Assembly: GCA_009746045.1 (NCBI GenBank)
Contig: RPFO01000165.1
Coordinates: forward strand, 6,953,036 to 7,004,033
DNA from: Mesostigma viride
Taxonomy: Eukaryota > Streptophyta > Mesostigmatophyceae > Mesostigmatales > Mesostigmataceae
Reading direction: 5' to 3'
DNA length: 50,998 bases
Shown: positions 11,001-21,800 of the stretch, piece by piece
Layout of the letters: every line of letters begins with the position of its first letter
Position numbering within the stretch: the first letter of the stretch is position 1
Position numbers and translations under genes: made by a program
The notes under the pieces: model-generated
Told to the model about the DNA's origin: nothing
Database searches by the model: none
What the model saw: only the letters and a program-made list of their open reading frames with translations

Positions 11001-12821
11001 TCTGCCCTGACAACAGCCGCAAGAGGTATCACACCAGACCGACCCCTTCTCCAGGGGGATGGGTTAGTAGGCAGTAACTGCCTGCTAGTGTTTACCACCA
11101 GTGTACCAGTAACTGCCCTGGCAGTTTATAACGGTGTGAGGAATCTGTCAGAAGTGGCCACTGCCCGCTCCACCAATGGTCCGTGACGCAGCCACCTGGC
11201 GCGTACGCACTAAATGATCTGCAAGGCTTTGCAACGGTCTAACAAATGGACCCGTGCCCCCACCATCCCACCCGCTCTGTGCTTGACCATTGCCCCCCAC
11301 CATCACACACCGCTCTGTGCTTGACCATTGCCCCCATCACACCCGCTCTGTGCTTGACCGTTGCCCCCATCCCACCCGCTCTGTGCTTGACCGTTGCCCC
11401 CCACCCATCCCACCCGCTCTGTGCTTGACCATTGCCCCCATCACACCTGCTCTTTGCTTGACCATTGCCCCACACCCATCACACCCGCTCTGTGCTTGAC
11501 CATTGCCCCCGTCCCACCCGCTCTGTGCTTGACCATTGCCCCCATCACACCCGCTCTGTGCTTGACCATTGCCCCCATCCCACCCGCTCTGTGCTTGACC
11601 ATTGCCCCACACCCATCCCACCCGCTCTGTGCTTGACCATCGCCCCACACCCATCCCACCCGCTCTGTGCTTGACCATTGCCCCCATCACACCCGCTCTG
11701 TGCTTTACCGTCGCCCCACACCCATCACACCCGCTCTGTGCTTGACCATTGCCCCACCCCCATCCCACCCGCTCTGTGCTTGACCATTGCCCCACACCCA
11801 TCCCACCCGCTCTGTGCTTGACCATTGCCCCACCCCCATCCCACCCGCTCTGTGCTTGACCATTGCCCCCATCACACCCGCTCTGTGCTTTACCGTCGCC
11901 CCGCCCCATATCGCACCCGCCAACACCCGTCGTGCATGCCGCAGCCACCTGGCGCGCCTGGTGGGCGTGCGCCAGCCCTGGCAGGGCTCTCTCCGCTTGC
12001 CTCGATCCTGTGAGCGGTGGGCGGTCGTGGAGACGTTGAACACCTACATGCCCGACCAGAACAAGTGCCTGCAGCTGTCCGCCGGCACCTGCCAGGTAGG
12101 TCCCCCCATGCAGAGGTCCCTTGCTGGCCTCTGGGCGCTAATGAGGATGTGGTCAGAAAATTGTGTGTGCAGAAAGTCAATCTAGACATAGAGCGGCCAG
12201 GGGTGATTCCTCCCCGGAGCCCAAGCAACTGGTACAGTGCAGTGAGTACTGTGACCCATAAGCTGGAAGAGCATGGTGGCGCCTGTCCTTGACTACGGTG
12301 CGAATGCCCAGTGGAACCAGGTCCTCTAAGATCTCCTTCTCGGTCAACCTAGAACCCTATCTGTTTCCTTTGCAGCGGGGCTTGCGTGATGATCCACCCG
12401 CGCATGTGCCCATCATTGCGTCTGGCCAAACTGCTGCGGGTACATTAGCGCGTTCCTTTGACGTTGATGTCGGTGGATGGTCTTTGATTGATGATTTGGG
12501 CACATTTATTAATACACGTTCCCATCCTTGGCCCTGGCCTTATTGTACTGCACCCGCTGGGCACGTTCCTTTGGCGTTTGTGTCGATCCACGCACTTTGA
12601 TTAATACATGCGACCATCCTTTGCCCTGCATGGCCTTATGCTCCATGCAGGTGGGCACGTTTCCCGCGCGCTACATGGAGGGTGGAGAGGACTGCTCGGG
12701 CGAGGGAGGACTGCTGGTCGGGGGCACCCTCCACTTCTCACCAGGGACGCTGTCCTGCCAGCTCATCGAGGGGGGCCCGGGCGCGGAGGATGCGGACCTG
12801 CTGCTGCTCGTCACCGCAAAG
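8033..12821 (+). CDS. M8-like N-terminal exons (4 exons)
   Basis: Exons 8033-8159, 10637-10722, 11945-12095 and 12651-12821. The first ends SEDPWDNIRIQA, like the IRI strand near the start of M8 catalytic domains, at a GTGAGT donor. The second and third join in phase to give DEVVPLATSHLARLVGVRQP, then GSLRLPRSC and a Cys pair (NKCLQLSAGTCQ), matching the M8 pattern of helix, 'rV.pv.G.L', then cysteines. The fourth ends AEDADLLLLVTAK, the equivalent of the 'aDfvlyVtA' strand. The first intron (8160-10636) holds a 33-bp minisatellite and the 2-kb C-rich array. The acceptor at 8032 leaves a phase-2 requirement for an upstream exon. Confidence 0.65.
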
Positions 12822-15800
12822 GTGCTAATTAAGATGCTATATAATACAATGCCATGCCCTAGCCATTGCCTAGCCATAATAATCCTCGACCCCATGCCAG
12901 GCCTTTTAGGTATGATACATCATGGTGGTGCAGGTGCACTTTGCGCACCCAGAGCAGGTGTAGTTTACACCCTACCTTTGCAGAAAGTAGCCCAGAATGT
13001 ATTAAAAGCCATATGCCCCTTCTCAGGGATATGTGCTAGATGTACTCCCAACGGAGATATGTTCCAATTTAATTTTATTTTCAATAGTACAATGAAACAA
13101 AGCATGTATACCAGTCCGTGATATGGACGTTATCATCATCTTAAGAAACACTTATCATCTTTGTGAGTAAACACTTATCATCATCTTAAGAAACACTTAT
13201 CATCATTTTGAGACAGGGGTAGCACGGCACGGTATTTCATGTACTGACAACTTGGTTGCAGAGGTAAAACGGGACTGCTCTCTGTAAAAATATTCTGAAA
13301 GGCAGCTGCTTGTTTATCTGAGTCGCGAAAGTGCTGCTAGTCCTTGTTCCAGCTGCTTGTTTATCTGAGTCGCTAAAGTGCTGCTAGTCCTTGTTCCAGC
13401 TGCTTGTTTATCTGAGTCGCTAAAGTGCTGCTAGTCCTTGTTCCAGCTGCTTGTTTATCTGAGTCGCTAAAGTGCTGCTAGTCCTTGTTCCAGCTGCTTG
13501 TTTATCTGAGTCGCTAAAGTGCTGCTAGTCCTTGTTCCAGCTGCTTGTTTATCTGAGTCGCGAAAGTGCTGCTAGTCCTTGTTCCAGCTGCTTGTTTATC
13601 TGAGTCGCGAAAGTGCTGCTAGTCCTTGTTCCACAAGTGTAGAGTACGTTATGAATATCCGTCGATTAGTCATGCTTGCGTTAGTCATGCTTGTGTTTGT
13701 GATTCCTCGACAAGAAGTTTTATTGACGGTGCTCATTTGATTGCATAGCTATTATGTAAACACAGCATGGGTCAAGGGAGGTTTAGGTGCAAAACGGTTA
13801 CAGCTGCCAGAAGCTGCGCTCAAAGTTTGCGTCGGATGAGGTGTGAGACGATGCCTTGCAGGTGGCATGACCACCGCCTCCCCTGGCACTTGCCCACGTC
13901 ACAAGTACCCCCATGCAGGTGGCACAAGTACCATCTCCCCAGCTGTCCTACTTGCCCCCGTCACAGTATGTCACTCTTGCTTTCCCAACCCGCATGTCCA
14001 TACGGAACCTCAACCATCTGCAGGGCTCCCCGGCGTGCGACAGCGGACAGGTGGCAGCGCACGGCAAGAGCTGCTGGCGGGACCCGCTGACGGACCGCCC
14101 CATCGGCGCCAGCATCAACGTGTGCGCAGGCCACGCCAGCTGGCAGGCAGGGACAAGCGATGGGGCCACCAGGATCCAGGTACGACTTTTATACAGGGGT
14201 GGGCCTTGGGTCTTGTCTTAGGTAGAAGATACAACATCATACCCGTTTGCGCTTTTCTCTATGCACGGCGCCACCAGGATATAGGTACGGCTTTCATTCA
14301 AGGGTGGGCCTTGTCTTAGGTAGAACATATAACATTATGTCCATGATTGTTTTTCCCTACTTAGGTGAAGCCACCAGAACGCAGGTATTAAAGCTGTTTG
14401 ATGTACGGTGGGTGGACCGAATGTCCCTGTTCTTTCTTACAAGTGCCCCCTCTCCTGCCACCAGGATACAGGTATGAAAGCTTGTTGCTTGCTGGTGGGT
14501 GGACCGAATGTCTCTTTCTTTCTTACAAGTGCCTCCTCTCCTGCCACCAGGATACAGGTATGACAGCTTGTTGCTTGCTGGTGGGTGGACCGAATGTCTC
14601 TTTCTTTCTTACAAGTGCCTCCTCTCCTGCCACCAGGATACAGGTATGACAGCTTGTTGCTTGCTGGTGGGTGGACCGAATGTCTCTTTCTTTCTTACAA
14701 GTGCCTCCTCTCCTGCCACCAGGATACAGGTATGACAGCTTGTTGCTTGCTGGTGGGTGGACCGAATGTCTCTTTCTTTCTTACAAGTGCCTCCTCTCCT
14801 GCCACCAGGATACAGGTATGAAAGCTTGTTGCTTGCTGGTGGGTGTCTGATGACCCCGTTCTTTCTTAGAAGTGCCTCTTCTCAGGCCCTCATTGCGAGG
14901 GCTCATTTCACCCACCTTCGGTCCGTGGGCCCTCATTAGTTCAGGATGCATCTGAGACACCTCACATTAGAAAATGAGAAATAAGAAACGCAGGTAGCAC
15001 TAGGTAGCACTAGGTAGCACTGGGTAGCACTGGGTAGCACTAGGTAGCACTAGGTAGCACTAGGTAGCACTGGGTAGCACTAGGCGGTACTAGGTAGCAC
15101 TAGGTAGCACTAGGTAGCACTAGGTAGCACTAGGTAGCACTAGGTAGCACTAGGTAGCACTAGGTAGCACTAGGTAGCACTAGGTAGCACTAGGTAGCAC
15201 TAGGATTTGCTGATACTCATTCCCCATTTTACATCTCTGGTCTATAATTGGATAATAAATATACCCACCTCCCCGAAAGGTAGCACTAGGTAGTACTGGG
15301 TAGTCGTAGGAGTCTCCTGCCAGAGACAGTGGCGCGGACATCACTAGCTGTGTGACTCGCTGCCACCACCCTAAGGCTAGCTGCAGGCTCGCTGATGTCA
15401 TCTAAGGTTTGCACCCGGGAGGGTGTGCGCCCCCCGTTTCTGTTTATGTCTGCGGGCAGCTCTTTTTGAGGCCTTGATTTCATTCGCGTTTTGGTCTGCC
15501 ATGATTTCCCTTGCCAACAGAGCAATGTTGCTGCTTGTGAAATTGTAAGGTTGTTGCATGCTAACTGATGGGTCGCCCCGCTGGCTTGTCGTTGACCCGC
15601 GACACCCACTCGTTGCAGGTGAACGTCATCCTGCAGGAGGTGATGCGGATCCTGGGCCTGTCTCCCAGCCTCTTCCCCTACTGGCGGAACACGACCGGTG
15701 GGTATTTGAAGTGTACCATTGTTATGTAATAATCCCCCACTGGCGGAATGATCGGTGTATAATTAATTTGTAAGTAAGTATGCCATGGCTATGTAATAAT

Positions 15801-18800
15801 CCCCCACTAGCGGAGCATGATCGGTGGGTGTCTCGACCATCAATCATCATAACCAATCAATCACCGGTGCTCATACGTCAAACAGCCTCTTCCCCTTCTA
15901 GTGGAGCATGATTGGTGGGTGTCTCGACCATCAATAGTCATAGCTAATCAATCAATGGTGCTCATACATCAAACAAACTTTTCCCGTGCCGTCGTTTTGG
16001 GCTGTGCAGGAGCACCCCGTGTGATCAGGGACTCTTTGGGGCAGCCCCCAGCCGCCACCCTGGAGCCCATCTCCCCAGCGGTGGCCAATGGGGCCCTGGG
16101 AAACGTGCTGTCGGCGTCGCTGCGCCCTGGCAGCTCCCTGCCGGTCTACAAGCTAGTCACCCCCATGGTGCGTTGATGGGTGGTGGTCCATTAGCCGCTT
16201 TCTCCATTTCATTTGTTACTCGTCTCTCGAATGTGGTTCTTTTGCAGGCCATTCTACTCGTGCTAACGGGGGCCCAAATCGATGTGGGGGGACAAAGAGG
16301 GGTTCAATCCCGGCAGCTGCCAGCTCCCTTGCGTGTCCGGCCGCTCTCTACATAACGTGGCTCCTCCCTCTACCAGTATTTGTGTCTGGCTCGTGGTCAC
16401 TGTAACTAATGATACGGTCACTATGGATACCACTCCGGGTTGCAGGCGGTGGCGGCGGCGCGAGAGAACATGGGCTGCCCCACCCTGGACGGCGTTGAGA
16501 TGGACACCCTGCCCCGCTACGAGGGGGACACCCAGGTGCCCGGCCACCTGGCATCCCGCCTCTACACGTCCGACGTGCTGGTGAGTCACGCCACTCATCG
16601 TTTGTTTTGTCGTTGAATATCTACATTGAAGTCAGATTTCGATTTGAGGAGGAGCCAGCTCACATTCTACGCGCTGGTGAGTCAGCCGCTAGAGGGATGG
16701 TTGCTGGATGGGTTCCATCGCAAGGAAGCAAAGCCAGCTCACATTCTACGCGCTGGTGAGTCACGCCACCTTTGGTTCATTTCTGCGATTCAGATTTACG
16801 TTGACATGGGAGTCGGACGTGAGTTGAGCTCTGAGTGTTTCCTATACTTGTGTTGAATATGGACCCTTCTGAACCGGACTGTCTGCTGAATAAGTTCCCA
16901 CTAAGCTCACGTCACTATCTGATATGAATGACACATGAGCTTGCGTTTTGTTATCAGCGCCGCGATGTAACGAATAATTATTTGTTTGGGGGGCCCTTTT
17001 GGCCCCAAAATGAAAATCTGTTTTATTTTATTGTCGTGTTGCCATCCCTGCAGGGGGCGGCGGTGTCTTCAGATCAAGTCTTGTCACGCATCTCCCTTTC
17101 CTCTCTTGCGGACACCGGGTGGTGCGTGAAGGCTGGCTGCAAGGCTTGCATGGATCAGTAGGGGGAGAGGATATAAGTTGCCAAGTCCTATCACGCATCT
17201 CGCTCGCCCTGCTCGCGGACACGGGCTGGTAGAGCAAGGATGAGGGAGCGAAGATTAAAATGTGGTGTGGTGTGAGGGATGGTTTGGAAGATCAGGCGTT
17301 TCAGTCTCAATGAGCATCCCCCCCTCCATGAACGCTCGTTGCAAAAGGCTAATAATGCCAGCTGCAAGTGCCAAGGGTGTTCGGTGCCAACATGTCTCGA
17401 ACGCGAGGCATGAATGTCTGGCAACAGGAGCTCAAGGTTTGCGGCCAAGAAATCTAACCATGCACGTGGCCGTGTTATTTTGGATGTTGGTTAATCGACA
17501 ACTATCGCCAGCTGGCTTTCATATGTTTTGATAACCCAAGGGTTGAGTATCTCAAACATTGTTATTTTTTTGTTTGTTTATTTCTTATGCGGTTCCGATT
17601 CTTGGCCATCCCAAATTAGTCTACAGATGCGTTTGAGATCGTTTTTCTTGGCGGCATCCCCGACTGCAAGGTCGCTACTCTTTTTCCAACTTAAATTTAT
17701 TATTTATTTTTTTTCGGCGGTCTACCCAGGTGACAGGCAGGATCCTTGCTTTCCTCGAGTGTGTTTCTGCTGAGCTGCTCTTTTCCGTGAGGATGGAAAC
17801 ACCACCTGCACTCAACATTCGGAAAGAGCCTTACTTTTCGTTTATTTGTTACCTCTGTGTATTGGTTTCACTTTGTCGCAGTTTTGATAGCAGTAGTAGC
17901 ACGTCTACTTTTAGTTTTGATACACTGTAGTGGTATGTCGACTACGAACTCCTGACCTTTGGTCCAACATCACCCATGCCTCATCGTTTCCTGGTTTGTT
18001 ATGTAAACCTTTTGATACACTAAACCTTTTTATACTACAAGTTTGATACTAATGATTTGATACACTAGTTGTAGAAAGACTAATTGTCTCCTTCTGACGT
18101 TCCGTTCTGGCTGATTTGGCACATGGCGCTGCGTGGGCACAAAGGGGCAGGCACGGAGTAGACGCATACCTGTAATCATGCTAGTGTTTCCTATGCTTGC
18201 TTCAACAATACGTGGTACTGCATGGACACACGACGCGCAGGTACGAAGTAGACGCATCGGCGGCCCCCCCCCTGCAGTTTGCGTGGCACGCGGGGTGTGA
18301 CATCATCTCTGCGCGCTGCACCAGCCTGACCAACGGGTCATCCACACCCGCCATGCGCGACGCCTACTGCACGCCTACCACTGAGGCGGCTCTCCAGCAA
18401 GCGAGGCTGATGCCCAGGGTGAGTTTGAGTGGCACATCGGCTAGCTGTTGCCATGGGCTAGAGGCGTGCTGGGTATGTGACCTCCTCGACCTTCGAAATG
18501 ACGGGGCTGGCGGCCAGGGTGCGTTCCAGCGGGCAACCCCCCAGTTGCAAGGCTGAGGGTATTCCAACCATTGGGATTTCATGGATGATGAAAACATCAC
18601 ATGAGCCGTTTTCAAATCTCTGAGAGCTCTCGCATATGAGTCTTCCATCCTTCCACCCCTTCCACCCCCTCCCGTGTGCAGGACAACAAGTGCACGTTCA
18701 ACAAGGCGGCCGTGGGCGTGTGCCGCAGCTGCCTGCAGGCGCGGGCCATCAACAGCAGCAGCACCACCGCCAACTGTGTGGCCGGCACGGGGTGCGGCAT

Positions 18801-21800
18801 CGTCCAGGAGTGAGTTGCCAATTAGATTCTGCCACCTGTCACTCCCCCCAGTAACTCTTCGAACTGGTTGGGGTGCTCTAATCAAGGGAGAACAGAAGTT
18901 GTCCAGCAGGATGTTGTATCCATGTAGCTGGGGTGTAAGATTGAGTGAGTCGCCACCTTGACACCTGGTCCTCTTCATAAGCTCTCGACTCAATCACGGT
19001 GTTACCATGAGGTGTTCTCATGAAATGACGCGAAGGTCCAGTCTTAACTGTTTGTGAACCTTTCTCGCTCATATTTAAGGAGGTATGAACTGCGCTAGGT
19101 ACTTTGAGTCTGTGGCTGCCTGTTTCTGAGTCTTACAATCGCCCCCTAACTGATCCCAAGGCTCTGCACAAGCGAGAACAGGAACCATCCAGGGTTGGGT
19201 GCTTGCCTTGTGGTGTGGTTGATGTGGTAGGCTGAAGCCCAGGGGCTCTCTGTGAAGCCCCCAAGGAGTTCCTTTTTTTTTTATTAAGGACAGGAGCACT
19301 ACTCCTGAGAGATGCTGTTTGTAAGATGTAATAGGTCTTCCTTGGCACTCTAAATATGCCAGCTGCTTGGCACAGTAAACATGCTAGCTGCTTAGCACAG
19401 AAAACATGCTAGCTGCTTGGCACAGAAAACATGCTGGTTGCTTGGCACAGAAAACATGCTGGCTGCTTGGCACAGAAAATATGCTAGCTGCTTGGCACAG
19501 AAAACACGCTGGCTGCTTGGCACACACAATCTGCTAGCTGCTTGGCACTCTAAATATGCTAGCTGCTTGGCACAGTAAACATGCTAGCTGCTTGGCACAG
19601 AAAACATGCTAGCTGCTTGGCACAGAAAACATGCTGGTTGCTTGGCACAGAAGACATGCTGGCTGCTTGGCACAGAAAATATGCTAGCTGCTTGGCACTC
19701 TAAATAGGCTAGGTGCTTGGCACAGAAAACACGCTGGCTGCTTGGCACAGAAAACGTGCTAGCTGCTTGGCACAGAAAACATGCTAGCTGCTTGGCACAG
19801 AAAACATGCTGGCTGCTTGGCACAGAAAACATGCTAGCTGCTTGGCACAGAAAACATGCTGGCTGCTTGGCACAGAAAACACGCTGGCTGCTTGGCACAG
19901 AAAACGTGCTAGCTGCTTGGCACTCTAAATAGGCTAGCTGCTTGGCACACACAATCTGCTAGCTGCTTGGCACAGAAAACATGCTGGCTGCTTGGCACAG
20001 AAAACATGCTGGTTGCTTGGCACAGAAAACACGCTGGCTGCTTGGCACACACAATCTGCTAGCTGCTTGGCACAGAAAACATGCTATCTGCTTGGCACAG
20101 AAAACATGCTGGCTGCTTGGCACAGAAAACATGCTAGCTGCTTGGCACTCTAAATAGGCTAGGTGCTTGGCACAGAAAACACGCTGGCTGCTTGGCACAG
20201 AAAATATGCTAGCTGCTTGGCACTCTAAATAGGCTAGGTGCTTGGCACAGTAAACATGCTAGCTGCTTGGCACACACAATCTGCTAGCTGCTTGGCACAG
20301 AAAACATGCTAGCTGCTTGGCACAGAAAACATGCTGGCTGCTGGGCACAGAAAACATGCTAGCTGCTTGGCACAGAAAACATGCTGGCTGCTTGGCACAG
20401 AAAACACGCTGGCTGCTTGGCACAGAAAACACGCTGGCTGCTTGGCACAGAAAACGTGCTAGCTGCTTGGCACTCTAAATAGGCTAGCTGCTTGGCACAG
20501 AAAACGTGCTAGCTGCTTGGCACAGAAAACATGCTAGCTGCTTGGCACAGAAAACAGGCTGGCTGCTTGGCACAGAAAACGTGCTAGCTGCTTGGCACTC
20601 TAAATAGGCTAGCTGCTTGGCACAGAAAACGTGCTAGCTGCTTGGCACAGAAAACATGCTAGCTGCTTGGCACAGAAAACATGCTGGCTGCTTGGCACAG
20701 AAAACATGCTGGCTGCTTGGCACAGAACACAGAAAACATGCTGGTTGCTTGGCACAAAAAATATGCTGGTTGGCCGAGCGAGCGTGACCTGCCAAGTCTT
20801 TCCCAAGTGTCGCATGCTTACTGTTATTCACGCCCCGATGGGGATATCTTTTGAGAAGAGTAACTACGTGGGGAGCGGTTGCCATTTCTTTGCCACGGAT
20901 GCCAGAAGTTCATGAGCCTGAAAAGTATTTACGTGGTGAGCGGGCTTCCCTTGGATCGGGATCCCCCAAGCGGCACGACCCCGCGTCATGTTGCCTGGTG
21001 ATGAGGTGGATGTGCTCGGCTGCATGCTTGCTGTTGTTCACACTGCGATGGGGATATCTGTCTCTTGATGGCATGGTCTCATCATCATGTTGCAGGGAGC
21101 CGAGCCTCCGGTGCAAGAATGGGTCGTTGGCGTTTTTGGGGAACGGAGATGCGTCGGAGCTGATCTACTGGGGACAGCGGTTCGGGCCAGGGTCCAGGTG
21201 CGCGTACAGCCTTTCCTGTGGGTTCTGCTGCTTTGGGGGAGTGTATTGAACCTTTGGCCAATGCTTTATCTTTGGCCAATGGTTCGGGCCAGGTATGCTC
21301 ACAGGCTTCTCGTGATTGACAACCCCGCTGCTGCTTTGATTATGTAGCCTACATGCTTTGTTTATTGTACTTCCTCCCTCCACTCTTGTTTTACCCCCCC
21401 CCCGGCCATCTCCCTACTGCAGCTGCTCTCAGGATAGATGTGCTGGTTAACTTAATTCATTGCTCTTTTTTTATTTATCCCTCCTGGCCATCGCCCTACT
21501 GCAGCTGTTTTGAGGACGGCTCCGTTGATTGGGTCAAGGGCAAGCAGTCACTACCTTCCCAGGGGGCCGGTTGCTACCGCCGGCAGTGCGTCCGCTCGAA
21601 CGATGTGCTGGATGACCAGGGGCGGCCCACGTGGCAGCTGCAGGTGCGCGTGGGCGACAGCAGCCCCTGGCAGGCATGCCCCACCGGTTCGCTGGCCAAC
21701 GTGGCGACAGGTGGCGAGTTCTCGGTGGCCACCATCGGCCCGTGCCCCGACAACCAGCGCTTCTGCCTCTTCAACGCCTGCCCCGACGACTGCAATGGCA

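Noticed and set aside
11239-12043. Open frames through the cccgctctgtgcttgaccat array
   Set aside because: Repeat by-products; the array lies inside an intron bracketed by phase-matched exons.
19356-20772. CRISPR-like regular repeats
   Set aside because: Units abut directly with no unique spacers and there are no cas genes; this is a eukaryotic minisatellite.
19584-20885. Repeated frames with CAKQPACFLCQAA- or AWHRKHAGCLAQKT-type peptides
   Set aside because: The 25-bp minisatellite read in different frames; period not a multiple of three, both strands open.
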